DNA from: Lysinibacter sp. HNR
Lineage (GTDB): Bacteria; Actinomycetota; Actinomycetes; Actinomycetales; Microbacteriaceae
Reading direction: 5' to 3'
DNA: 64,000 nt
Assembly: GCF_029760935.1 (NCBI RefSeq)
Contig: NZ_CP121684.1
Span: 2,480,001 to 2,544,000 of the forward strand
The position numbers and the translations under genes are program-made. This document shows, one piece after another, positions 1-8,625 of this stretch. The notes under the pieces were generated by a model. It worked only from the letters and a program-made list of their open reading frames with translations, made no database searches and was not told where the DNA came from. The first letter of the stretch is position 1, and each line of letters begins with the position of its first letter.

Positions 1-314
1 CCATAATACGAACTCAACGTACCATGAACATACCCCCCACCAACCCCCATACCACCAAATCCTCCGTTAAACTGCTTGGCTCCTACTCCAGCCACTCCCG
101 ACACTTTAAGCTCAAGGGTGCCACCAAAAAGAAAAGACCAAATGGAAACATCGGCGGCTCTACTGATGACCACCGCATAGGGCGACGCCGTCGGATGCTC
201 TACTACCGTAGATGTTTGCGGTAGAGTTTCTACTTGAGCAGCCGCTGGAGCCGCAAAAATGGTACCACAGACAAGCGAAACCCCCACCGCCGCCGCTTTT
301 AATCTCTTCTTCAT
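1..314 (-). CDS. Secreted glycine-rich protein, Vap-like (3' end outside window)
   Basis: The reading frame opens with ATG at 314 on the minus strand and runs off the left edge (104 codons visible). Residues 1-27 form a classical signal peptide (MKKRLKAAAVG, hydrophobic core, then AAPAAAQ). The visible mature part has the pattern TLELKVSG, then GGFGGMGVGGGYVHGTL. The same pattern occurs in the intact 164-residue protein at 11599 (LSLTISG, then FLGAGVGGGHIKGG), so the two are paralogues. Spacing of beta-strand-like segments and the GGG turn recall the VapA/VapB family of secreted eight-stranded barrels from Rhodococcus equi; that assignment is an inference from pattern only. It lies downstream of cstA-ybdD but has its own AT-rich upstream region. 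That region is duplicated, with a decayed gene start, at about 3.4-3.7 kb. Confidence 0.7.
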   Translation of the reverse strand, partial: MKKRLKAAAVGVSLVCGTIFAAPAAAQVETLPQTSTVVEHPTASPYAVVISRAADVSIWSFLFGGTLELKVSGVAGVGAKQFNGGFGGMGVGGGYVHGTLSSYY

Positions 315-510
315 GTACTACTACTCCATTTCATATATTTCATCGATATACGTCAGCCACGCCTACACAGCCGAGGGGAAATAAACCAAAAAGCACAGAA
401 ATGTGCCTTGAGCGCTCGTTTACTGTTAATTTTAAATTTAGCTAAGATAAGCATTTTTAACAAAATAATACTTGCACGATAAAAATGAACTTGTCGAATT
501 TTTGATCTAC
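221..510. repeat. Diverged duplication, copy A (gene start plus upstream region)
   Basis: This block covers the first 31 codons of the truncated secreted-protein gene and about 200 bases upstream. It aligns base for base, with many substitutions and few indels, to 3385-3674. Matching stretches include the 'cgaggggaaa.aaacca' run and the tract from 'tttttaac' to 'gatc.ac'. No other gene is seen in 315-600, so the AT-rich stretch is best read as 5' regulatory DNA for the minus-strand gene. A TTCGACA/ATTTTTAT.TGCAA element (453-498, minus strand) is shared with the other two family loci. Confidence 0.7.
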
Positions 511-600
511 AAAAAATCTCCAGCAAGACCGGGTAAAGATCAATAATGAGAGCAAATCCCAAAATTTCAATCGCATCCTTCGCGTTAATATCTGGCTGCA

Positions 601-843
601 TCAACAACAGCGAGAACCCGGATCATGACCTTGCTCCAAGTAACGCTCACGCCAGAAGTCCCGCTCGCTCAGCACCGGCTGGCCGGGGTGAGTACGCTTA
701 TGATGCTCACAGTATAGGAGGTAAGCACCTTCTCCGGTGAGATCGTGGACTACAGCAACAAGACGGCGCAGCGCGCGACGCACTGGGCCGGGCACGCGAT
801 CCTGCACCGCCCGCCCGCCTTGATCCCGCCCAAACCTGACCAT
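601..843 (-). CDS. ybdD: YbdD/YjiX family protein, CstA partner
   Basis: An 80-residue cytosolic protein of the YbdD/YjiX (DUF466) family. Recognisable features are the central GEGAYLLYCEHHKRTHPG segment, the LSERDFWRER motif and the C-terminal ..GSRCC, which matches the ..ARCC ending of E. coli YbdD. It starts 6 bases after the cstA stop, so the two are co-transcribed and probably translationally linked. In enterobacteria CstA/BtsT-type transporters need YbdD/YjiX partners for pyruvate uptake, so the same role is expected here. The family length (65-80 residues) fits; the two terminal cysteines are conserved. Confidence 0.85.
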   Translation of the reverse strand: MVRFGRDQGGRAVQDRVPGPVRRALRRLVAVVHDLTGEGAYLLYCEHHKRTHPGQPVLSERDFWRERYLEQGHDPGSRCC

Positions 844-849
844 AGCTAA

Positions 850-3087
850 CTAGTGCCTCCTGGCCTCATCCCGCTGCTCTTCAGGCAACGCGTCCCATTC
901 AGCCTGAATCCTGCGCTCAGTCGCTGTGGCGATAAAGCCTGCGGCTCCGAAGATTCGTGACGGCACGACCGGACCCTCGGTATCGACCACCTTTCCATGC
1001 CTGTAGGAGCGAATAACCGCAACCACAGCCGTGGCAATCACAATAATCGCAAGCGTCACGAACAGGATCGACAGCACACCCTGTACAAGAGTGTTGCGCA
1101 CGACTGCCTCCATCACAGCCGGCTCACCCAAAGAGGTGTCTCCTGCGGCGAGCGCATCACGATATTTGAAGTGGTTCGCAAAGTAACCGACTTGCGGCAC
1201 CGGCGAGAAAATCTTATAGAACGACCCAGTAATCGTAACAACGGCCACAAACGCGAGCGGCGCGGCGACGACCCAAAGATACTTGAAGTTCTGCTTTGCT
1301 GCGACGATCGCCATGACCACCGCGAGAGCGATCGCGGCGAGCAATTGGTTCGCGATCCCGAAGAGCGGAAACAGTGTGTTGATACCGCCGAGAGGGTCGG
1401 TCACACCCATCAACAGGATTGCACCCCAGGCAGCCACCATGATCACAGTGGAGATCCACACTCCCAAAGGCCAGGAGTTATCGCGGAACTTAGGAATAAA
1501 GTTACCAAAAGCGTCTTGCAGCATAAACCTTGCCACCCGCGTACCAGCATCAACCGCGGTCAAGATAAACAGTGCCTCGAACATGATGGCGAAGTGGTAC
1601 CAAAACCCCATCATTGCGGTGCCACCGAAGAGATCTTTCAATATGTTCGCGAGACCCATGGCCAGCGTCGGCGCCCCACCGGTGCGAGACACGATCGATT
1701 CTTCACCGACAGATTGCGCGGCCGAAGTGAGCATCTCAGGAGTGACGTTGACGCCAGTGAGTCCGAGCCCCATTACCCAGTCGACCGCCCCCTGCACGGT
1801 GCCGCCGGTCGCCGCAGCCGACGAATTCATTGCAAAATAGATGCCCTGGTCAAGAGTCACAGCTGCCACAAGCGCCATGAGAGCAACGAATGATTCCATC
1901 AGCATGCCGCCGAATCCGATGAAGCGTATCTGTCGTTCTTTCTGCACCATTTTGGGAGTGGTACCCGAGGCGATCAACGCGTGGAACCCTGACAAGGCGC
2001 CACACGCAATCGTCACGAACAAGAACGGGAAGATATTGCCCGATACGACGGGGTTGACCTCCGTCGAAGCAAACTGGCTCACCGCGGGGGCTTGCACTAC
2101 CGGGTTGACGATGAGCACGGCCGCGGCGAGCAGCACAATCACGCCAATCTTCATGAAGGTCGAAAGATAGTCGCGAGGGGCGAGCAGCAGCCAAACCGGC
2201 AGTACTGCTGCAACGAACCCATAAATTACGATGAACCACGCGAGGGTGACCTTATCGAGCGTGAACAGTGCAACACCCCAATCGGTGCCTCCAACCCAGC
2301 CCCCCGCAATAATCACGGCCATCAGCAATACGAAGCCGATAATGGAAATCTCAGTGATTCGGCCGGGGCGAATCCAACGCAGGTACACACCCATAAACAG
2401 CGCGATTGGAATGGTCATACCAACCGAGAACACACCCCAGGGACTCTCTGCCAACGCGTTCACCACAACGAGCGAAAGAATCGCAACAATGATCACCATG
2501 ATGACAAGCGTCGCAATGATCGTGGCTGTACCGCCGATGCGTCCGAGCTGATCACGCGCCATCTGACCGATGGATCGACCGCCACGACGAGTGGAAAAGA
2601 ACATTACTAGGTAATCTTGCACAGCCCCCGCGAAGATCACACCCACGATAATCCAGATGGTGCCGGGCAAAAAACCCCACTGCGCTGCAAGCACCGGGCC
2701 AACGAGTGGGCCGGCACCAGCGATTGCAGCAAAGTGGTGACCAAAAAGCACGTTGCGGTGCGTTGCCACATAGTCTTTGCCATTTGCCTTGTACTCAGCG
2801 GGAGTGGCGCGTTTATCGTCAGGCTGAGCGACGTTCTTCTCGATGAAACGCGAGTAGAATCGGTATGCGATAAGGTAACTCGCTACACCAGCGAACACAA
2901 ACCAAATCGCATTGATGGCCTCTCCCCGCACGATGGCAAGCATCGCCCATCCCAACGCACCCAATAGACCAATACCGATCCACATCGCAATTTTGAGGCC
3001 GTACTTGCGTTTATCGTCTTCAGCCATTTGCTCTTCAGCGAGCGCCACAGGGGGCAATACTTGAACAGTTTCTTGCACCAGGTTCAT
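850..3087 (-). CDS. cstA: CstA-type carbon starvation transporter (pyruvate/peptide uptake)
   Basis: A 745-residue polytopic membrane protein of the CstA family. It is rich in hydrophobic helices and contains CstA landmarks such as GHHFAAIAGAGPLVGPVLAAQWG near residue 115, the FHALIASGTTPK segment and the DAGTRVARFMLQD segment. Start: ATG with the strong Shine-Dalgarno AAGGAG a few bases upstream. CstA and its paralogue BtsT import pyruvate, and possibly peptides, during carbon limitation. The gene is followed immediately by ybdD, the usual partner. The roughly 300 bases upstream contain no other recognisable gene and should hold its promoter. Length is slightly above the E. coli protein. Confidence 0.92.
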   Translation of the reverse strand: MNLVQETVQVLPPVALAEEQMAEDDKRKYGLKIAMWIGIGLLGALGWAMLAIVRGEAINAIWFVFAGVASYLIAYRFYSRFIEKNVAQPDDKRATPAEYKANGKDYVATHRNVLFGHHFAAIAGAGPLVGPVLAAQWGFLPGTIWIIVGVIFAGAVQDYLVMFFSTRRGGRSIGQMARDQLGRIGGTATIIATLVIMVIIVAILSLVVVNALAESPWGVFSVGMTIPIALFMGVYLRWIRPGRITEISIIGFVLLMAVIIAGGWVGGTDWGVALFTLDKVTLAWFIVIYGFVAAVLPVWLLLAPRDYLSTFMKIGVIVLLAAAVLIVNPVVQAPAVSQFASTEVNPVVSGNIFPFLFVTIACGALSGFHALIASGTTPKMVQKERQIRFIGFGGMLMESFVALMALVAAVTLDQGIYFAMNSSAAATGGTVQGAVDWVMGLGLTGVNVTPEMLTSAAQSVGEESIVSRTGGAPTLAMGLANILKDLFGGTAMMGFWYHFAIMFEALFILTAVDAGTRVARFMLQDAFGNFIPKFRDNSWPLGVWISTVIMVAAWGAILLMGVTDPLGGINTLFPLFGIANQLLAAIALAVVMAIVAAKQNFKYLWVVAAPLAFVAVVTITGSFYKIFSPVPQVGYFANHFKYRDALAAGDTSLGEPAVMEAVVRNTLVQGVLSILFVTLAIIVIATAVVAVIRSYRHGKVVDTEGPVVPSRIFGAAGFIATATERRIQAEWDALPEEQRDEARRH

Positions 3088-3384
3088 TCATTCTCCTTCG
3101 AAAAGCAGCGTAGGCCAGATCTACATACGGACCCTCACAACACAGTGGCTTCACAGAGCGCAACTAAACCCAACATATCGAATCCGGGGTATTACCTGAC
3201 TGAAAGATTTATAGTAGTGCCCATGAACCGTTCCACGCAGAGCTAGTTGCCTTGCGAGAGTCAGCTGACTTACGAACGAAACACTCACTGACCCCGTCTG
3301 CGCTGATCTAAAAACTTGCGCCCAGAAAATTCGATTATTGCCTCGGATACCGTGACGATCCGCCTGCAAAAATCAGTGCTTCCG

Positions 3385-3478
3385 TCAACGCCTCTCCTTG
3401 ATCCGCCGTTGGAGCCGGAAAAATAGTGCTATCGATAAGCAAATTCCCCACAGCTGCCGCCTATAATCTTTTCTTCAT
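3385..3478 (-). pseudogene. Decayed 5' end of a Vap-like secreted protein gene
   Basis: Starting with ATG at 3478 on the minus strand, the first 31 codons match the start of the truncated gene at the left edge almost codon for codon (ATG AAG AAA AGA TTA ... GCG GCA GCT GTG GGG). Codon 6 (AAA in the relative) is TAG here. Hydrophobic residues of the signal peptide are also broken (Leu-Ile-Asp-Ser instead of Leu-Val-Cys-Gly). Similarity fades after about codon 31, and the frame meets TAA soon after. No other open frame fits, so this is a dead copy. The stretch 3088-3384 otherwise holds only the cstA upstream region. Confidence 0.75.
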
Positions 3479-3674
3479 TGTTTCTACTCCTAATATCCAC
3501 ATCCTTCATCGACATACCGAATCACGTCTACACGGTCGAGGGGAAACAAACCATAAGCATATAGAAAATAAATGAATCCAAAACTAATATTTACTTATAT
3601 TAAGTAATATTTAAATGTTTTTAACAATCTAATAATTGCATAATAAAAATAGACTTGTCAACTTTTAGATCCAC
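3479..3674. repeat. Diverged duplication, copy B upstream region
   Basis: Upstream part of the second copy of the block described at 221-510. On the minus strand it contains TTGACA (3661-3656) followed by the AT-rich TTTTTATTATGCAATTATTA run. The same arrangement is found upstream of the other two secreted family members. The promoter-like element is better preserved than the coding remnant it precedes. From 3675 to 3843 no gene is seen. Confidence 0.6.
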
Positions 3675-3843
3675 ACAGATCCCATAGCCACCCCAGCCCT
3701 TCACCACTGAAGTGCCCACCCACAACGGCAGGCGGTCACGCCATAGATCCAACGTGGTGACGATACACCATGAGGCACCAGCTAGTCTCTGGTATTTTAT
3801 ACATTCAGGTTACGTAAATTTATATTGCCGCAAGAAAGGTGGG

Positions 3844-3880
3844 AAAAAATCCGGATCTCAAGACAAGCCTTGAGATCCGG
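3844..3880 (-). terminator. Perfect 12-bp hairpin with T tract on the minus strand
   Basis: CCGGATCTCAAG (3851-3862) and CTTGAGATCCGG (3869-3880) are perfect inverted repeats separated by 6 bases. Read on the minus strand the stem is followed by A and six T, the form of an intrinsic terminator. It sits 60 bases upstream of the plus-strand protease start. It could shield that gene from minus-strand transcription, or, read on the plus strand, form a stable 5'UTR hairpin. No minus-strand gene ends just before it, which is odd. Confidence 0.6.
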
Positions 3881-3939
3881 AGAAGAGAGTTCTATGATAA
3901 TGATGATCATTTACTTAAAATCAATAAGGAAACATTCTC

Positions 3940-4965
3940 ATGGAAAATAATCCATACCGGGTTATTAAAAATTTCACTGTCGCAGCAGTATCACTTTCTA
4001 TTGCTTCAACACTCTTTTCTGCAGGCGTAGCCTATGCCACACCGCAGAGCGAACCGCACGATGACACCACAACAAGCTATATTGTTGGAGGACAGGATGC
4101 CCCACTCGGCAAATACCCCTTTATGGTATCCGTCGGAGCGAAATATAAGAGTCACTTCTGCGGAGGAACCCTCATCAGCAAAAATGCGGTTCTGACAGCG
4201 GCACACTGCCTGGTCGACCAGGACACATCAAACCTGAGAGCATATTTCACCGACGGGCGTACGCCCATGGATGACTTCTACATCGGACAACTCGCGAAAG
4301 AAAAGGGTAACGAGGAAAAGTTTTTTGAGAGCTTTCCTTTCATACGCGGCAGAGACACTAATACAAAATCATTTAAGATCAGCAGAGTCGAATACCACCC
4401 TGCCTACAAGACTCGCTCTGCCAAGGATCCGATAATATCTGGCCCGATGAGAGAGGATCACACTGATGCTGCCATCATGTTCTTAGAGACCCCTGTCACA
4501 GAGATCGCACCGGTTACCCTCTCAAAAACGACCGGTGACGCACGGTTATGGGAGGGTACAGATGTGACCGCGATTGGATGGGGCCAGATGCGAGATGCGG
4601 CCCTCAGCCCGGACATCGACCCCAAATCCATTGAGTGGGAAAACCCAAAAACGCTTCAGGAACTTCACGGGCCTGTCCTTGACCACAAAATTTGCACAGC
4701 AAACAATCGCTTTTTCTATGACACCCAGCGTCATCTGTGCTCCGGAATAGGAAACACCGGCGTCGCTAAAGGCGATAGCGGCGGCCCCCTCCTAAAAGCC
4801 TCACCAGAAAGCCTCACCGGCTGGGAACAGGTCGGAATTGTACGATCAGGTTCCCCTTTTGGCCCGAAAGCGTTTACTCGCGTGGGCTCAAAAGAAGTTT
4901 GGGAAAGCTGGAACACCCCCGGCGTACTAGAGCTTCGCAAAGAACTCGGGCTCTGGGCCAGGTAA
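3940..4965 (+). CDS. Secreted S1A (chymotrypsin-fold) serine protease
   Basis: A 341-residue exported serine protease. Signal peptide at residues 1-33; short propeptide; the mature N-terminus IVGG is at 48-51. The catalytic triad is visible: His89 in TAAHC, Asp176 in HTDAAIM, Ser280 in GDSGGP. Cys74/Cys90 match the conserved first disulfide, and Cys252/Cys267 a second. The residue equivalent to trypsin Asp189 is Gly274 and Cys191 is Ala276, so cleavage after Lys/Arg is not expected; an elastase- or chymotrypsin-like pocket is more likely. Residues 105-170 carry a charged insertion not usual for the family. Start chosen at ATG 3940 with AAGGA upstream. Substrate unknown; it sits in the AT-rich island with the Vap-like genes. 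Confidence 0.88.
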   Translation: MENNPYRVIKNFTVAAVSLSIASTLFSAGVAYATPQSEPHDDTTTSYIVGGQDAPLGKYPFMVSVGAKYKSHFCGGTLISKNAVLTAAHCLVDQDTSNLRAYFTDGRTPMDDFYIGQLAKEKGNEEKFFESFPFIRGRDTNTKSFKISRVEYHPAYKTRSAKDPIISGPMREDHTDAAIMFLETPVTEIAPVTLSKTTGDARLWEGTDVTAIGWGQMRDAALSPDIDPKSIEWENPKTLQELHGPVLDHKICTANNRFFYDTQRHLCSGIGNTGVAKGDSGGPLLKASPESLTGWEQVGIVRSGSPFGPKAFTRVGSKEVWESWNTPGVLELRKELGLWAR

Positions 4966-5030
4966 AACCGTGATCTTCACCACGGGTGAGACATTGGCTC
5001 ATCACCCACAGTAGCGGACACGTGAGGTCT

Positions 5031-5071
5031 CCGTTTCTACGAACCTTCACTCGCAGAAACGGGGAATTTTT
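5031..5071 (+). terminator. Probable terminator after the protease gene
   Basis: CCGTTTCT (5031-5038) pairs with AGAAACGG (5055-5062), and a further CG/CG pair lies inside. Five T follow four bases after the stem. It lies in the convergent gap between the protease and the flavin oxidase; the rest of 4966-5265 shows no gene. Confidence 0.45.
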
Positions 5072-5265
5072 CTGCGAACAATACGGATATAACCCCGTCA
5101 TCCTTTCAACAGAATCAACACCACAACCACGTTCACACCGTACTCAACGACAAAACAGAATCCATTCGACCACCTCTCTACAAGGTTCACGGTCACCTCA
5201 CCCGAAAGTGCAAAAACCCTCAACACCGTGTGGGCTCTGACCAACGGCAGGATTATTTATTAACG

Positions 5266-6642
5266 TCACGCACGACCCGATATTTTATCGGCAATCATCG
5301 CTAGAGGGGAGGTCGTAGTTCTCCGAGCCTGTTCCGCACGATCGGCAGCGTGGTACGTTGCGTAGAGCGCCTGAACCGCAACCCAGCGCAGCGGCTCCAC
5401 CTCCCAAGAACGCACCCGATGCCCCACCCAGGGTAGGTGGGTGATGTCGGAATCCACACCCAGGATCAGGTCGGCCAGTGTTCTTCCCGCGAGGTTGGTG
5501 GTGGCCACACCGGTTCCCACGTATCCGCCAGCCCACGCCATCCCCGTTTGAGTATCCAGCCCCACCGTTGCAGCCCAATCCCGGGGCACCCCCAGCACTC
5601 CCGACCACACGTGATCCAATTCCACACCGGCGGTTGCGGGAAAGAAGCGATTGAGTATCTCCCGCAGCATGGTCACGGTGCGAGGTTGAGTGTGGCCGTC
5701 AAGGTCGGTGCGAGAACCGTAGCGGTAGGGCACACCGCGCCCACCGAGCGCAATACGGTCGTCAGCGGTTCGCTGCGCGTACATATAGGCGTGAGCAAAA
5801 TCTCCCAGCGTTTCGCGGCCTTCCCAACCGATGGTGTCCCAGATATTCTGCGAGAGCGGTTGTGTGACCACTATTGAGGAGTTCATCGGCAACCACGCCC
5901 GCTTGAGTCCCGCCAATTGAGACGTAAACCCCTCGGTTGCCCGAACGATGTACCGAGCCTCAACCTCACCGTGCTCGGTGAGCGCAAGGTGAGGACGGAT
6001 CTCTGTTACCCGGGTATTTTCATAGATCTTAACCCCCAGGCTTTCTACCGAGGCGGCTAATCCACGCGCGAGTTTTGCCGGGTGAATCCGGGCGCAGTGC
6101 GGATGCCACAGGGCCGCGCGGGTTCCCACCACGTTGATCCTGGCCTGTGCAGCGACCGCATCCAGTAGCTCAACATCGGTGTTGTCCCACTGCTGCTCTG
6201 AGGCCGCGGCGGCTCGCAATCGACCCTCCTGTGCCTGATTGTACGCCACGCTAAACTCACCACCCTTGTGAATATCAGCCTCAATCCCCTCCGCGTGGGC
6301 AACCCGGATAACCTCATCAACCGTCTCATTCATCGCCGCCTGAAAGCGGTGGGCAGCGTCACGCCCGTGGCTGCGGACGTATTGTTCGCGACCTCCCGTG
6401 ACGCTATTGGTGAGCCAGCCGCCGTTTCGTCCCGAGGCTCCATAACCGGCAAAGCGCTGCTCCAGGATCACCACCCGGAGATGAGGGGCCGCCTTTTTAA
6501 GGTAGTAGGCGGCCCAGAGGCCGGTGTATCCGGCCCCCACGATGACAATATCGGCGCGCATTGACCCGGGCAGCGTGGGTCTCGGCGCAGGATGCCCAAT
6601 CTGCTCCCACCAGAACGAAACGTGACCGTCTACAATAGGCAT
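5266..6642 (-). CDS. FAD-dependent amine/D-amino-acid oxidase (DAO family)
   Basis: A 458-residue cytosolic flavoprotein of the DAO fold (PuuB/OrdL-like). The dinucleotide-binding motif DIVIVGAGYTGLWAAYYL begins near residue 31, with an acidic strand end at VVILEQ and the ASGRNGG segment typical of PuuB/OrdL and other DAO-fold amine oxidases. A C-terminal GYVGTGVATTNLAGRTLADL segment closes the FAD site. Start ATG has GAGGAAAG just upstream. It is the last gene of the minus-strand operon with a PotABCD-like importer and an XRE-cupin regulator. It therefore probably oxidises the imported amine, a glutamylated polyamine or a related amino compound. The exact substrate cannot be read from sequence. 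Confidence 0.8.
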   Translation of the reverse strand: MPIVDGHVSFWWEQIGHPAPRPTLPGSMRADIVIVGAGYTGLWAAYYLKKAAPHLRVVILEQRFAGYGASGRNGGWLTNSVTGGREQYVRSHGRDAAHRFQAAMNETVDEVIRVAHAEGIEADIHKGGEFSVAYNQAQEGRLRAAAASEQQWDNTDVELLDAVAAQARINVVGTRAALWHPHCARIHPAKLARGLAASVESLGVKIYENTRVTEIRPHLALTEHGEVEARYIVRATEGFTSQLAGLKRAWLPMNSSIVVTQPLSQNIWDTIGWEGRETLGDFAHAYMYAQRTADDRIALGGRGVPYRYGSRTDLDGHTQPRTVTMLREILNRFFPATAGVELDHVWSGVLGVPRDWAATVGLDTQTGMAWAGGYVGTGVATTNLAGRTLADLILGVDSDITHLPWVGHRVRSWEVEPLRWVAVQALYATYHAADRAEQARRTTTSPLAMIADKISGRA

Positions 6643-6692
6643 CTTCTACTTTCCTCACTTGTGTTGTGTTCTGGGGAACGAGGCGAGTTTGT

Positions 6693-7835
6693 TCATCGCT
6701 CGGGCAGTTCAACGGCGTCGGCGGGGTTCCAGGCGAGTAGTGCGGAAGTTCCGGGGCTTCCCCGCCACCGAGGTTCTGCTCCATCGCGCACCACCCCGGT
6801 TGACCCATCGGGCAGAACACACTCGTATTTCCATCCGGATCCAAGATAAATGCTCTGCAAAACTGTCACGGGAACACTTCTGTGTCCGGCCGCAACCTCG
6901 GACTCTCTGGTGAGCAGCGTTCCCCGCTCCGGCCTCAGAACCGTGACCCTGCTCGATCCGGGGGTGCGAATCATGGCTGACTCCCCGATGAATCCGGCAA
7001 CAAAGAGGGAGGAAGGCCGTTCGTAGAGTTCCTGCGCGGTTCCCACCTGTTCGATGTGCCCCTCGTTAAACACCGCAATCCGATCGGAGAGGGTGAGGGC
7101 TTCTTCCTGGTCGTGGGTGACAAACACAAAGGTGCGCCCCACCTCCCGGTGAATTCTGCGCAGTTCAAGCTGAAGTTTTTCGCGCAGATTTTTATCGAGC
7201 GCACCCAGTGGTTCGTCAAGCAGCAGGGCGGTCGGTTCAAAGACAAGCGCCCGGGCCAACACCACCCGCTGCTGCTGGCCACCCGACAGTTCCGCGGGGT
7301 ACCTCTCTCCCAGAGCACCCAGCCCCGCGGTCTCTAGGGCACTGTTCACACGAATTTTTTGCTGGTCACGCGGCACCCCACGCCTCTTGAGCGGGAAAGC
7401 CACGTTGTCGGCCACAGTTAAGTGAGGGAAGAGGGCATAGTGTTGAAACACCACCCCGAGGCCGCGCTGGTGCGCGGGCACCCGATCGATTCGCTTGCCG
7501 TCGATCGTGATGGAGCCGCCGCTCAGGCTCGTAAACCCGGCTATCAGGTTGAGTGTTGTTGTCTTACCCGAGCCGCTGGGGCCGAGGAGCGTCATGAACT
7601 CCCCCGGCTCTACTGTGAGGGTTATACCGTCAAGCGCAACCGATCGGGGGTATCGTTTTGAGACGTTTTCGAGGTGAATCGGAACCCCACGGCTTTCGGG
7701 CGGTGCGCCCTCGCGGCTTTCCGGCGGGGTATCCTTTCCACGATCTGCGGGTGGCACACCCTCTCGATCCACGGGCGGCACACCTCCCTCGCGATTCGAG
7801 GAACTGCGCGGAATACTAGGCGAATCGCTGGGCAC
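6693..7835 (-). CDS. ABC importer ATPase, PotA-like, with repeat-rich N-terminal extension
   Basis: ATP-binding subunit of a spermidine/putrescine-type ABC importer. Walker A GPSGSGKTTT, signature LSGGQQQR, Walker B LLLDEP and the switch FVTHDQEEAL are all present. A C-terminal TOBE-like regulatory region follows. I chose GTG at 7835 because GGAAGGA lies six bases upstream; upstream TTG codons lack this. The start overlaps the preceding permease stop by 20 bases. The first 50 residues are unusual: five imperfect copies of an 8-9 residue unit (Arg-Glu-Gly-x-Pro-Pro-x-Asp/Ser) precede the ABC domain. This extension is not part of the family and looks like expanded low-complexity DNA. Confidence 0.87.
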   Translation of the reverse strand: MPSDSPSIPRSSSNREGGVPPVDREGVPPADRGKDTPPESREGAPPESRGVPIHLENVSKRYPRSVALDGITLTVEPGEFMTLLGPSGSGKTTTLNLIAGFTSLSGGSITIDGKRIDRVPAHQRGLGVVFQHYALFPHLTVADNVAFPLKRRGVPRDQQKIRVNSALETAGLGALGERYPAELSGGQQQRVVLARALVFEPTALLLDEPLGALDKNLREKLQLELRRIHREVGRTFVFVTHDQEEALTLSDRIAVFNEGHIEQVGTAQELYERPSSLFVAGFIGESAMIRTPGSSRVTVLRPERGTLLTRESEVAAGHRSVPVTVLQSIYLGSGWKYECVLPDGSTGVVRDGAEPRWRGSPGTSALLAWNPADAVELPER

Positions 7836-8625
7836 GATTTTTCCTTCCAATAACAAGCAGACCGATAATGACCAGCAGCGTTGTGATCACCAAAATCACG
7901 GTTGCCGCAGCGGCAAGTGTGGGATCGGTGTCACGCGTCACGCTGGCATACATGCGCACGGGCAGAGTTTCCAAATAGGGGCTCTTCACAAAAAGAGACA
8001 GCACAACCTCGTCAAACGAGGTGACAAAGGCAAAGAGCGCCCCCGAAACAAGCCCCGGAACAATGTTGGGCAGGGTCACCCGGAAAAAAGTTACCAGCGG
8101 CCCCGCACCCAGGCTGGCCGCGGCCTGCTCCAGGCGCGTATCAAAAACTGCGAGGCTGGCGGTGACCGAGATAATCACAAAGGGAACCGCCAGCACGGAG
8201 TGCGCAAGCACAAAACCCGTGAGCGTCCCGAGAATCCCCATCCTCAAGAAAATAGAGTAGATTCCGATGGCCGTGATGATCACGGGAACCACCATCGGTG
8301 CGAGCATCCCCAGGGTGAGGACGGTGGCCGCTCTTCGACTCACCAGACGAAACAGCCCCAGGGAAGCCATCACCCCCGCAACAGTCGATACGACAACAAC
8401 CAACAACGCCACGAGCAGCGAGTTTGTCAGGGCCGCGGTCCAGCTGGGGTTCGTAAAGAATGACTCATACCAGCGCAGCGAATACCCCGAGGGCGGAAAA
8501 ACCAGGGATGCTTTATCGGTAAAACTCAGGGGAATCACTACGAGTGTGGGCGCCACCAACCACACGGCCACGAGAACAGAGAATAGCCAGAGCAGCACCC
8601 TGGTCAGGCGGGTGTGACCAATCAT
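7816..8625 (-). CDS. ABC importer permease, PotC-like
   Basis: A 269-residue inner-membrane permease with six predicted helices. The cytoplasmic coupling loop is ASLGAGPLVTFFRVTLPNIVPG (EAA-type motif), as in PotC/PotI. The ATG overlaps the stop of the upstream permease gene by four bases (ATGA), so translation is coupled. It would pair with the upstream permease to form the channel of the polyamine-type importer. The C-terminus ends in basic residues facing the cytoplasm. Confidence 0.87.
   Translation of the reverse strand: MIGHTRLTRVLLWLFSVLVAVWLVAPTLVVIPLSFTDKASLVFPPSGYSLRWYESFFTNPSWTAALTNSLLVALLVVVVSTVAGVMASLGLFRLVSRRAATVLTLGMLAPMVVPVIITAIGIYSIFLRMGILGTLTGFVLAHSVLAVPFVIISVTASLAVFDTRLEQAAASLGAGPLVTFFRVTLPNIVPGLVSGALFAFVTSFDEVVLSLFVKSPYLETLPVRMYASVTRDTDPTLAAAATVILVITTLLVIIGLLVIGRKNRAQRFA

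Noticed and set aside
353-607. 84-codon minus-strand open frame in the AT-rich gap
   Set aside because: It lies in the duplicated upstream block, has no ribosome site, and its frame is not preserved in copy B.
997-1893. Long plus-strand frame opposite cstA
   Set aside because: Antisense shadow of cstA: Arg/His-rich, no domain, arises from codon bias of the real gene.
3151-3369. 72-codon minus-strand frame near the pseudogene
   Set aside because: Not related to the secreted family, no ribosome site, and it crosses the cstA upstream region; probably chance.
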